From Combretum micranthum (taxonomy: Eukaryota > Streptophyta > Magnoliopsida > Myrtales > Combretaceae), in the NCBI GenBank assembly GCA_024138025.1, contig JAMXBD010001389.1, positions 62,001 to 126,000 of the forward strand: a stretch of 64,000 nucleotides of DNA. Direction: 5' to 3'. The notes below the pieces were generated by a model. That model searched no databases and was not told the DNA's origin. It was given only the letters and a program-made list of their open reading frames with translations. Every line of letters begins with the position of its first letter. Within the stretch, counting starts at the first letter, position 1. Shown here one piece after another: positions 35,441 to 47,436 of the stretch. The translations under genes were made by a program, and so were the position numbers.

Positions 35441-37122
35441 TCAAACATACTTGCTTTTATGATCCGAGAGTAAAGCCTTCCTTATTGCACACTTGTGTGC
35501 AATATGGCTAGACTTGCCACAATAATTACAACTGCCATAAGTGGCTTTTACGAATCGAGTCTTATGAGACTTATAATTCATGTGCCTATCATAGCCAATT
35601 CCATGTTTGTCATGATCAGATTTCTTCTTACCAAGGAGAGTATTTAAATTTTTCTCTCCTTGTGTTAATTTAGCTATAACAGCTTTCGAATCATCTAAGT
35701 TAGATTTCAAATTTATATTTTATGTTCTTAGCTCATCTAGCTCTTTCAGAAGTTTAATGTTATTGATGTTGTCACTAGTAGATGCAGGTTTATTATCATT
35801 TTTTATAGTTTTAATTTCTAAATCTAAAAGATCATTTTCAATTTTTAATTTATCATTTTATTCAACTAGAATTTTATTTTATGTTTTTAGTTTCTTATTT
35901 TTATTTCTAATTTCATTAATTTTCAGATTCATGCTACTAAGATTTTCATGCAAGCTGTCTCTTTTAGAACCTAGAGCTGTTATTATTTTATCTTTTTTTT
36001 TTCATTTTCAGTTTTAAGCTTATTAATTTCATCTTGAAACTCTTCTAATCTAACTAAAGTATTTTGCATCAGATTTTCAAGTTGTTTATTATCTTCTTCA
36101 GATTTTTTAAGCTTTTTACAAACTTTTTTATACATGTCAAGCAATTCATCATTAGAGCAGGAAGATGAAGGATTATTTACCTCATCATGGATTGTCATGA
36201 AGTATAACTCTTCTTTATTAGAATCTGATGACTCTTCATCACTCGAAGTAGCAATAAGTTCTTCCCTCTTTTTGTGTTTTTTTAAGGAGAGGACAGTTTG
36301 ATTAGATGTGTTTTGGTTTCTGGCACTTATAGCACACAACATCATGCCTTTCCTTTCTAAATTTTGAGGAGCTGCTAGCTTTAATAATTTGTTGAAATTC
36401 TTTGCAAACAACACAACATCCTCATTTATCTCCTCCTTATCAGAATCATCGTTGTTGCCTTCAGAGCAATAGCCTTTCTTTTGGGATTCTCACTTGATTC
36501 TTGATGAGCTTATAAGTCTTGAGTGCACGCAAGAAGCTCTTCTTTTGTCAATGTGCTAAGATCCCTGATTTCCTCTATTGCGGTCCATTTTGCTTCCCAT
36601 TCCCTTGGCAATGATCTAAGCAATTTTGAATTTATTTCAACATTAGTAAAACTCTTGCCCAAAACACTCGAAGGATTAATGATATTAATGAATCTATCAT
36701 TCATTTGATCAATTGTTTCACCAAGCAGCATCTTAAAACTTTCAAATTAACCAACCAACAAGCTTATTTTAGTGCCTTTGATCCTTGAAGTGCCTTCATA
36801 AGTTCCTTCAAGTTCATCCCAGATTTCTTTAGCAGATTTACAAGTACAAACTCTATTGAAATCACTTTCATTCAAACCACAATATAGAATATTCATGGCA
36901 GCTTCATTATAATCCAGCTTTTTCCAATCATCCTCTGAATATTGATCTTCATTTTATTTTCAATTGTAAAAGGTCCTTTTTCAACTACTCTCCATATTAA
37001 TCTATGTTGAGCTTTCAAAAATATATTTATTCTACACTTCTAATAAGGGTAATTACTCTCACTAAAAAGAGGTGCCTATTTATAGCCTGACCCTCCAAGA
37101 ATCTTAGTGTATTAGAAGCCAT
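35441..37122 (-). pseudogene. Sirevirus gag, frameshifted
   Basis: The probable start is the ATG at 37122 (MASNTLRFLEG), shortly inside the 5' LTR and primer site. Open segments follow at 36731-36510 (UBN2-type gag with SLPREWEAKWTAIEE), 36414-35983 (acidic, Lys/Glu-rich, coiled-coil-like) and 35710-35441. The last carries a complete CCHC zinc knuckle, CNYCGKSSHIAHKC, at about 35533-35492, with the C-x2-C-x4-H-x4-C spacing. The product would be the capsid protein; several internal stops prevent it. Confidence 0.8.
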
Positions 37123-37160
37123 GATCTTTTCTCTTTTGCATTAAGCAATCAACAACAGAG

Positions 37161-37179
37161 ACCACGCTCTGATTCCAAT
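37161..37179 (-). other. Primer binding site region of the Sirevirus element
   Basis: On the - strand the 5' LTR end (TCTAACA) is followed by ATTGGAATCAGAGCGTGG. The TGGxATCAGAGC core matches the initiator-Met tRNA primer site used by most plant copia elements. Confidence 0.7.
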
Positions 37180-37207
37180 TGTTAGATAATACATAAGAAA
37201 TACTTAA

Positions 37208-37244
<37 letters not shown>

Positions 37245-38814
37245 GAGGGTGGTGAATTAAGTATTACAAATTTTTCTATTTTATCAAACCAGATTAATTA
37301 ACTAAGATAAGACAAGAGTTAATAAAACAAACAAATGCAGGAAATAAATAATTAAAACTGATTAATAAATAAGCAAAGATAAGGAAGCTCAGAGAGAGAG
37401 AGAAGAGATGCAACACAAGGATTTAATGTGGAGTTCGACCTATTGCTTACTCTTCACGGTGCAAATGCCTCAAAGAGGACTTTTACCACTATATTAATTA
37501 TTCCAAAATCAATACACCTCTTAGACGAGGAATTACAACTATGCCTATCACAATAGGACTTTTACAATTGCCTTTCACAAAGGACTTCCACTTAATAAAT
37601 CAAGTGTTGTGCTGGTAACACACGACTAGACTTTAAATGCCTCCCACTAAGGACTTCGCTTTGCCTTCAATGAAGGACTTCTCTTTGCCTCTACGAGGAC
37701 TTCACTTTGCCTCTACTGAGGACTTTTCTCAATATCTCCTATTGAGGACTTTTAACTTTACATCTACAAGGACTTCTTTTACAAATGCCTCCTTTGAAGA
37801 CTTTTTACAAACAGCTCCTATATGAATAGATTTACAAATTGAAAAGCTCTTAAGGAGATATACAAATTTTCTTTATAAAGAAATGCTCCCACTTGAGCAG
37901 ATTTACAATAGAAAATACTTTATGAATTTTACAAATTCCTTTTACAAACTGAGCTTCTTAAATAAGTAGATAATCAATTTTTATAAATCTTAAATAATGC
38001 TCAAAAAATCTCGTTTATAGTGTATCAGCAAATTTCGAAACAGAGTACTAATTGTTTTCTTAAAAAAAATTTCAATATTCGAGAACGAGAACAAAAATAC
38101 AAGTAAAAAAAATTTACAGAACGTTGTTTTCATTTTTACTATGCGTTCAAAAATTCTAAGATTTTTCTTTTTCAAAGAGATGAGGAAAATTCTTTTTATA
38201 GCTCTTGATAAAAATTTTTCCGTTATCAAAAAGTTTATGACAAGCCATACTTGTGATTAATGAACTTAACGTTTGAAAAACGTGTAAAAGTCAAAAGCAG
38301 AAAAGAGCATTAAATGTGTCTGACACGTTCATTAAATGCATTCCAACAGCTCTTTTCTTTCTAAAATCTATGGCAAACTTTCTGAAGTCGAGGTCTGAGG
38401 TCGAAGCCTAAGCTTCAGCTCTTGACTTTATAAATTTTGCCTGATGGCAAACTTTTTAAAGTCGATGGCAAATTTATGAAGTCGAGATCTGAGGTCGAGG
38501 CCTAAACTTCAGCCCTTGACTTTATAAATTTTGCCCAAAACTCTAACCCTTGACTTCACGATTTTGCCCAAAAATTTATTCTTTTGTCTTTATTTGATGA
38601 ATAGTGCCTCCACCTTTCTTCTACTGGGCTCGATAGCTTTGTCTTGACTTCAACTTTTTATTCTATTAAAAACTTAAACAACAGCAGAACAAATACAAAG
38701 TATATATATATATATATATAAATATTTTAAGTATTTAAACAATTAAGGTATTTAAATAATTAATTGTGTAATAATTATTCTCATCAAAATCATTTGTGAA
38801 CATAAAGTTCAACA
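37180..38814 (-). repeat. 5' LTR of the Sirevirus element
   Basis: It aligns with 29959-31707 but is shorter by about 110 bp, partly in the tandem-repeat part. It contains an uninterrupted run of 34 G (37210-37243) close to the internal edge, where the other LTR has only broken G tracts. Confidence 0.88.
37210..37243 (+). repeat. Run of 34 G
   Basis: An uninterrupted homopolymer in the 5' LTR of the Sirevirus. The matching place in the other LTR reads GGGGAGGGGGGTATAGGGGG. It could be real expansion or an assembly error. Confidence 0.8.
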
Positions 38815-39060
38815 TTTCTAATATGAATAAATGTTATCCTGATACCGTCCTCCCTATCAGCTATCTGTCGAGCCATTGATAACCATCATTTGTCCAATGT
38901 CAATGATGGGGGGTGGCCTAAGCGTCTATCTACCGTGCTAGCATCGCCTAGTAAGGTTGTCGCCCCTCAGACCGAGTTAAACAACCACGCTCAAGCAACA
39001 AGCAATCATTAGGTCATCTTTAAGTATTAATTGATTTATGATGCCTATCTTAGCAAGCAA

Positions 39061-39652
39061 CACACAAGTCATTGTGTACCCAATACAAAAACTATATTCT
39101 GCATAAAGAAATGATAGACCAGAAGTTAATGCAGAGGACAGACTCCTAATGAATATCTGCTCAATAATTGTTTCATATAAGTATTTCAATCGATTATTGA
39201 TTTATTTTAAACTCATATAAAATACTCTTGTTTCTAATGAATATTCATTTGAAACAACATATTCACCTTATTATTCATAGGCTATCCTAAACTAATTACA
39301 AATTATTATGGTGTTATATGAGTTTACTAGTTTATTAATAGTTAAGTGTAAATTAAACACACAAGTCACTGCGTACCTAACACAATAACTATATTCCGGA
39401 TAGACAAATGATAGACCAGAAGTTAATGCAGAGGACAAACTCCTGATGAATATCTGCTCAATGATTGCTTCATATAAGTATTTAAATCGATTATGGATTT
39501 ATTTTAAACTCATATAAAATACTCCTATTTCTAGTGAATATTCATTTGAAACAACATATTCACCTTATTATTCATAGGCTATCCTAAACCAATTACAAAT
39601 TATTATGGTCTTATATGAGTTTACTAGTTTATTAATAGTTAAGTGTAAATTA
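39061..39652. repeat. Tandem duplication of 297 bp within L3
   Basis: Positions 39061-39355 and 39358-39652 match along their length with only scattered substitutions (about one in fifteen). The unit starts CACACAAGTCA and ends AAGTGTAAATTA. It is non-coding. Confidence 0.9.
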
Positions 39653-42237
39653 TCAGCTTTTAAGGAATTTACTAAGCCAATATTAGTTAATAAGTCTACA
39701 TATCTAGCCAAGTTGAATAGAATTAATCAATCAAGTCTACTGAACTTATTTTATGGTAATTAGGTTATTAAACAGTATTTTACATATCATATCCTATGTT
39801 AAATGTAATAAAATTTTATCAAGTAAGATAACTTGTTTAAAATCTAATTATTTTATCATTTATAATATATTTTTACTTCTAAATATGTTATGGAATTTAA
39901 ACTAGTTTACTATTATGTTTATATTATATTAAAATATCATATTTATTCCTATTTTATTAAATAAATTCCTAAAATCAAAATAATTAATTATTTATCTTAG
40001 AATTCATATATTAATATCAAAATATATTATTTACATTTATTTTATTAGAATCAAATTTCCTAAAATTCTAATATTTTCATTTCCTATAGAGAACTAGTGT
40101 ACACCCAAACTTTAATAAATCGGTTTACTATCTTAAACTCGGGTTCTTGAACTCAAATTTTTATGTAGACTACCTAACACATATGTTAACATTGTCATAA
40201 GTTTACTTGGCCTAAACTAATTAGTTAATTAGGATTTTAATTTCAATTTTGTCTAATCTGGTCATAAACAGGGGACAGAACTGGTGACCGATCAGTTCGA
40301 TCAATTTTGACCATTAACCAAGCCAGCTCTTTACACCAAATTAAATTATACTTCTTAAGCTTTCAAATCGTTATAGTTTCACCCAAAAAGAAGAAGAAAA
40401 AGTCATCGGTTCAGCCATAAACATTCACGTCATCGTTGCTGGTTGAACATTGTTTTACCCTGTTTTGCTATTTTGTAATTTAATTTTTAAAAATAGTAAA
40501 TATTTCAAAAATCACGAAAATTTACAGTTTATATATAGACATGTTAAACTATAACTTCTATAAATTTCACCCAAAAATAAATTCATTTAATATTTTATTT
40601 AAATTTGATAATCCAAGCTGTCCAAACTAATATATATGCATAGAAATTGATTTTTCAGCATATTTAAATCATCTAAAACATGTTTATTCTATGTTGTATT
40701 ATCTAGTATATACTTAGATTTATATTTTACAACTTAAATCACAAATTATAGCTCAAATCATCCTTATCAACACAAATTTATCTAATTTCCAGCCTATATC
40801 AAAACATACATACATGCATATACTTCATGATTTTTGTTTGACAATTTCACCTCAACAAAACATATCAATCTAATGTATTCATACGTATATATACATATTT
40901 CAGCACACTTATGTACACATACATATACAATAATTTTACTAAATCAACAATTAACATAACTTATATTCTTGTTTCGGTTTTCATGCATACATATAGTAAT
41001 CTATACTTAAATCTAAGTTATCATTTAGTAGTTTACATGAATTTATATACTACTAACATAATTAAAAACACTAATTAAAATTACTTACCTAAACTAGTAA
41101 AATCAACCAAGTAATTGCATTGACTACTACGTCTACCACTCAAAGGCAGATGAAGCTTTTCCAAGCTTATTTCTCCTACTTCAACCTTGTTTCTAGTATT
41201 TAATTTCACCTAGGAATTAATTGAAATAGATGTTAGATTATTGGAAACAAAAGAGGATATTAGGAGCTATAAATCTTGGTGATACTTTACCTTATTTGTG
41301 TTGATGTTAGAGAGGATCTTGTTGTATATTTTTGAAGTGTTTTTGAGAGAGTTTTTTTTTTTTTTTTTTAATGAATTGAGGAAGGAGTGGTTACAAGTGA
41401 AGTGAAAATTAAGTTTTTCTAAACCCTATATTTATATTAATTGATGGTTTGTAATTTCCATTAGGGTTAGGGGCTTTTTGGTACTTTTGCTTGATTAATT
41501 AAGGACATTTTGGTCTTTTCCTAGTTGTAGAAACCTTCTTGAGTAGTTAAGGTCATTTTAGTCTTTTTACTTGTTAGATTTTTCTAGGCTCTAGGGTTTT
41601 TATTTTATATGTGAGGGTGCATGATAAGAACATGGTTGAATGGGCTTCATAGGCTATGTGGGCTTTGATTTCTTAAGCTTCATGGGCTTTTGTTTATGGG
41701 GCTTCAAATTTTTAGATGATGAATTAGGTCTTAGGCTATGGGCTTTAGGCATTTAGAATTAGAAATTAAGAAGTAAGAAAGAGAATTAGCTAATTGGAAT
41801 TAGAAATTAATTCTAGGAAATCTAATTAAAAGAAAATTAGTTTCTAAGATTTAAGAAGTTAAAATTTTGGTTCAAATGGCAAAGTCAATAATTTAGGGGT
41901 CTACGCGATTGAACTTGATAAACAAAATTTAGTTTAATAATTAGAAAGTATCGAATAAATTCGAATTTGTTGAAATAGGTTATTGAAGTAGTTTAATAGA
42001 TTAAATCGAGTATTTATGGTATTAGAATATCTATTTTCAATCAAATTCAATTACTAATGCAATTAGGTTAAACTATCTATTTATATCCTATAATTCGCAA
42101 AAATTCTACTAGCTAAATCATTTAAAATCAATCTCTAAAATAAACTTATATTAACATTCAAAATTACCTGTATTTTCATACTAATCGTCTAATAATATCT
42201 AATTAACTCAAGTGGAATTTTAGGGTATTTCAAAAAT

Positions 42238-42702
42238 AGCCAAACGCTTAACAATAGGGAAATTTCCATAAGAATCCTTTGGTAAATGCCCCCCAGTAGA
42301 TCTCTCACCCTCCACTTTCTTCAATAATGACACATGAAAAATAGGGTGTATCTTGGAGTTTGGAGGTAATTCCATACAATTTGCAACATTAGCCACACGT
42401 CTAATTATTTGGTAGGGACAAAAATAACGTTGTAAGAGCTTGAAAGATAACCTATTGGTAAGAGAAGTTTGCCTATAAGATTGAAGCTTCACGTACACCC
42501 ATTCGCCTACTTCAAATGTTTCGTCAATCTTATGTTTGTCTAATAGATGTTTCATTCGCAACTGAGCATTAGTCAAATTTGTCTTTAATAGGCGCAACAT
42601 ATCATCTCAAGTCTTTAACTCTTGATCCATAACATTTACAGTAGTTTGTCCTTGAACATATTTGGGAATGCTGAGGGAACTCGACCTTACAGAGCTTGAA
42701 AT
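42238..42702 (-). pseudogene. Gypsy integrase C-terminal segment
   Basis: On the - strand it starts TSFQAL with a stop where YGR would follow, continues through EMLRLLKTNL-like sequence and an open stretch 42600-42220 with FEVGEWVYVKLQSYRQTS and KIHPIFHVSLLKK. These are the linker and pre-chromodomain motifs of chromovirus integrases. It continues the core ending at 56022 and is itself continued at 29140. Confidence 0.85.
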
Positions 42703-43407
42703 GAGGTTGAAAATATACACTAGGAATACTTAAGAGATGGGTGAATTGACTATTTTGCTCAAAATTTGAATTTTAAAAATTTGAAAATTTAAAGCAGCAG
42801 AATAAAAAACTTAAATAAATTTGCAGCGAATAAAAAGATAATAAATACGAAAGATTTAAAGAGAAGAAGCAAGACAAATAATTAATGTAGACTTTGGCCC
42901 TTTGCCTACTCTCCACGGTCCACCAAATTGCCTCTTTTGAGGTTTTCGTGTCACACCCCAAAGGGTACCCTAGACGTGACAGTCTGCCACATACGGTATT
43001 AAAATTTAAGAATGACTTCCTGAAGTCATGTGAAAGCTTCAACATCATATGTAAGGCCTCTATCACAACAGTAGTAGACACTAGTGGGATTTATAATTCG
43101 AGATAATAAATACAACATACAAGAAATCTAGATAACCATTTAATTTCAACATTATAAGAATATAATCCTTACATTATCTTAGGAACTTTCCCTTATAAAT
43201 CTCCAAACAATCATAATATCAGCTTAGTCTTTCACACAAGGAAACAATAATAACACCAAATGATATTAAAGGATATTTAGCCTAAGATCTTCAAAGGATT
43301 CCAGAAGCTCCCCAAAACATAATCCCACTCAAGTATATGCAGTCCTCGGGCATTAAGAGATCTTGGTCCTGTTACAACAAAGTCTATCAGAGTATAAGCA
43401 TAACTAG

Positions 43408-46400
43408 TGTCACATCCCATAGGGTATCCTAAACGTAACAGCCCACCACATACTAAATAAGACTCTCGAATTCTCTATCCGAGCCCTTCGGGAGTCTTAT
43501 ATAGGTGTAAAGCGTTCCTTTACGACAATAGAATACTCAACCAATGGAGTTAAATAGTTTAATGGGGCATTCATTAGCCATAGATAATAAATCAAAACGC
43601 ATAATTATACTTTACAAAATCTAAGGGGCATTCCCCTGCAAAATAATATCAAGTCCATTACAGTCATCCAGAGTCCTTTAGTTTCCAACGGAAGTCTATA
43701 CAAAAAGAATGAAGTAGACTTCTATGGGAAACTCCTATCTCCGGCACCTGAGCCGTGGCTTGCCTCGGTCTAAGCCAGATAAACTTGTGCTGCAATAAGT
43801 AAAAACTATGGGGACGTAAGCTAACTAGCTTAGTGAGTAAGGACTTCCATATCACCATTAAGTACAATTCATTCAAACAATTGATTATCCAAGCAAGTGT
43901 ATGCATCAAAAAAATGAGTTAAGCAAACATATGACCAACCGGAAATCATATGTGGATGGACTTGCGCCCTCCATCCCGGGTTAGCAGATTAACGAATCCT
44001 GCGGTACGACGCCGTTTAAGCTCACGGTCAACTAAACAATAATTCGTTTTATGGATCACGATTAACCAACAAATTCGTTTTATGGATCACGATTAACTAA
44101 CATATTCGTTTTATGGATCATGAAAAACCAACCAATGCTAATGCTCCATCCCCATCGTGATATGAATGAATCCGATTACAATTGAAGTCGAATATACATT
44201 AGTTCAATTCTTTTAGGTGACCAACAAGTATTCACAGACATTCAATATAAGATACTAGCTAATCAGACAATAGCTTAACACTCGGTTTCGATATTTCTTA
44301 AGTTCCATTCACACATCAACAGCAGATAACTATATAATTCCCATATACTGCATCATGCATATCCATTTTTATCTTTGCCTATACCACTAGTGCCACTACA
44401 TTACAATCACAATTATTAATTGAGAGTGGAAGTAAAACTCACTCGGCCATTGGACGCCAGTCTTTCTAGTAGTAATAGTCGGGAGGTAGAGTGTCGTCTT
44501 GCTCGGGATCACCTACCAAGTAAGAATAATCCTAATGAGATACTCATCATGTAACTAAACTAAACTATGCATCTAGACTAGATGAATTCGGAATTCTTGC
44601 TATTTGCGGAAGCTCCGACTTAAAACGGCCATAACTTGGTCATTTTAACTTGGAATTTCGCAAATTTGATATCAATCTCTATCTACTTCGAAAGATATAT
44701 CTACTTCTAATATTAATTTCAAGTTTTGAAAACATTAAGGTCATGGAACAATAGGATCAGATCTGTTCCGTAAACCTTCCAATTCTGAAAATTTGCTTCG
44801 CTCTTGAGAGAAATGTTCCTAGTTGATGATTCATGTATAAATGGTATATGAATGAATTCCTAACATGAATATCATGTAATGAACTCTATATATGCATGAT
44901 TTTGATGATCTTTGATTATGGACTCTTATGAATTCCTAATATTAGGAAATTCCTTAATGTTTTTATAACAAGTCATTATTACCAATCTTACATCCCCTAA
45001 GGTTTTTATGATTTTATCTTGAGTAAATTGTTTTTGAATGAGCTACTTAGAAAAATCCGAATTTTTGTAATTTCCATTTTCTTTCATTTTCCTTGAGAGA
45101 AAACTTGTTTAATGCTTCAAAAATGAGGCTCCAATATATATATTATATAAAGACTTCATTTAGCTCATAAAACATGCCATCTAAGCTTAGATACTAAGTG
45201 TTTATATGGGCATCATCCAAAATTACGAATTTGACTACACATCCATAAATCAATATTTTTCATTCTAACTTTACTTCTTGTTTTTACATTTTTATCATGC
45301 CTAAACTCATCTAAGCTTATGAAAATCATTCCTTCAATATACCTATTACACATACCCTTCATTTTTCTTGTGAAACATGAGTTTAAAAATGATTTTGGTG
45401 GTTTTTAAAGTAGGGTTCCAAATCCATCCGAATTTCCAACAAACCATTTCCTACAAAATCTTTTATTTTTCAATGTTCTTGCCTCCTATATATGAAGATC
45501 TACTATCTAACATCTCTATACATATACAAGACTACTTTTTTATGATCATCAATGCATGGAAATCAAGATAACTCTATGATCATACATGTAAATGAGGATG
45601 TGAGTGTCTAAACATTAGATCTACTAACTATAATGCATGAATCATAAATCTCATGGCATGAACATCAATATATGTACAAGATCTCTACTTTACATGCATG
45701 AACAAGAAGATATCTTAACATAAACTCATCTAAACACTATATCCATGTCTTGTGATGGCTTGATATTCTTGTTCATGTGTTTTCATATCCCTAGCATGAG
45801 CTCATTGGGATTAAGTGAGAAAACACACAAGATATAGCTTTGTCATTACAAGATTATGAAGGATCAAAGCTTAAATCAACATACCAAGGAAGATCAAAGG
45901 AAGAAATGAAGGAGCCTTGAGTTGGAAATGTGAGAGGAAGGGGGAGGGGGCTCACGGCACTTAAGGGAAAAAAAGAGAGAGTTTTCTCTTTTGAAAAATT
46001 GAAACAAGTAAAAATGAAGAGAGAGAGAGAAAAATATGTTTATATATGAATGAATTAGGGTTTTGTTGAATAAATGGAGTAAAATAATTTGAATTGAGGG
46101 AAAAAAAAGGGGGGGGGGGGGGTGGGGTGGGGAGGGCGTGCGGCCATCTAGGGTAGTGTGTGTGTGTGGTGTTTTGAAATTTTGAAATTTTGTTTTTAGA
46201 TAATTAAAATGTAATAAATGTGATAATTATTTAAGAGACAAATTTCTTGGAAAAGAAAATTGAAATGAGTAGTTGTAAGGATGTAAGAATAGGGTATGGG
46301 TAGTGTGTAGAGTAGGTTGTACTTGTGAATAGTAGACAAGACATCTACTTTACGGTTGTAACGAAAACACGGGAAAAGCTATAACTGTAATTTTTATAGC

Positions 46401-46749
46401 CTGGAAAAATTATAAAAATTGATATTTTGGAATCCTTATGAAATTACGGTTCTAATGAATATTCCGGACATTTTTCTGAATCCGTGGTCCGGGGCACGCT
46501 TTTCCGTAATCGAGCTCGGGAAGGCTCGGAATTGAAAATTTCCCGAATTTAAAACTTTCAAAGGTCTAAAATATACTTTAGAACAATAATTCAACTTCAT
46601 TTACTTTATAAAACTTCTTTTATTACGAAACCGAAGGAAAGCCGGATTTAGGGTTCCTAGGCTCCTCTCACTAGACTTAAACTGGACCGGATTAGGGTTT
46701 CGTTCCAATTCTCGGGGTTTCTTAACTACTGAGAATATCGGGGTTTACA
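43408..46749 (-). mobile_element. LTR-like unit L5 (3342 bp), nested in L4
   Basis: On the - strand it begins TGTAAACCCCGATATTC and ends GGGATGTGACA. ACTAG flanks both sides (43403-43407 and 46750-46754). It is closely alignable with L2. It carries a TATATAAA box (about 46046-46039), the exon-like block 44512-44443, three units of the 31-bp repeat and an acceptor-like TTATTGCAG (about 43800-43792). Confidence 0.87.
44443..44512 (-). other. Conserved 70-bp exon-like block in L5
   Basis: On the - strand TACTTGGTAG precedes it; it ends ATGGCCGA and is followed by GTGAGT. It aligns with the blocks of L1, L2 and L6. Confidence 0.5.
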
Positions 46750-47365
46750 ACTAGCTTAGTGAGAATATTCCTGAATCAACGTACTCATATCAATAATTTT
46801 AAACAAGTTATTAAACAAGCATATGAATGCATCAAGCAAGTGAGCAAACAATACATATGATCTACCGGAAATTATATGTTTTGAATGTATTTACCCTTCC
46901 ATTCATAGGTTAGGTGTTTCAGGCTTTAAAAACCCATCTTTGAAATCCAACTTATGTAGCTTATTTCTGGCTCCTACTCGCCCATCCTGAAATAATTCTT
47001 TCTGGCTCCTATTCGCCCATCTTGTAGACTTATGGCTCCTACAAACCCCCACTACTATACTCTTGTCTTATTAAGTATAGTAGCTAATGAAATGAAATGA
47101 AACTAACTATGTGATATGCATGAATCAATTAATATATATAACTTGAAATATGTAATTAAGGTACTTTAAAGCGATCATAGAATTGCAGACATTCCAGCAT
47201 GGTAATAATAAAACACAATTCGATTTAACAATAATTCATGTCCTGATATGCTTAGTATTCTTTCAATCAATGTTATCATACACAATTCATTTTTATCTTT
47301 TCCTACTTCTAGTGCCTCTAGCTACAAGCACAAATGAGTACGTAAAAGGTAGGAAATAAACTCAC

Positions 47366-47436
47366 TCGGCCATCCTTGCTAAAAAATCTTTACTTGTAAT
47401 GGTCCTTTGAATACGGATCCTTCCAAACTTCGTTAC
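47366..47436 (-). other. Conserved 71-bp exon-like block in L4
   Basis: On the - strand CTTTTGTTTAG precedes it; it ends ATGGCCGA and is followed by GTGAGT. The middle is diverged from the other copies while both edges and the length are kept. Confidence 0.5.

Larger units (their letters stand above)
29959..38814 (-). mobile_element. Sirevirus-type Ty1-copia retrotransposon (8856 bp), complete but broken
   Basis: LTRs of 1749 bp (29959-31707) and 1635 bp (37180-38814) flank gag and pol on the - strand; TTTCT duplications lie at 29954-29958 and 38815-38819. The ends are TGTTGAACTTTA-type and TCTAACA on the - strand. A multiple polypurine-tract array, an A-rich zinc-knuckle gag and the copia order protease-integrase-RT-RNase H support the Sirevirus lineage. 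Many frameshifts and stops make it non-functional. It is inserted in L3. Confidence 0.9.
29141..42232 (-). mobile_element. LTR-like unit L3, about 4.2 kb without its nested Sirevirus
   Basis: On the - strand it begins TGAAATACCCTAAAATTCC and ends AAGGCATGACA. AAAAT flanks both sides (29136-29140 and 42233-42237). Its removal joins the gypsy chromodomain in frame, which fixes both ends well. It is the most diverged member of the set; its end GCATGACA resembles the GCGTGACA of L1. It contains a TATAAATATAGGG box on the - strand (about 41435-41425), an exon-like stretch at 29590-29551 and a 297-bp tandem duplication. No coding of its own. Confidence 0.78.
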
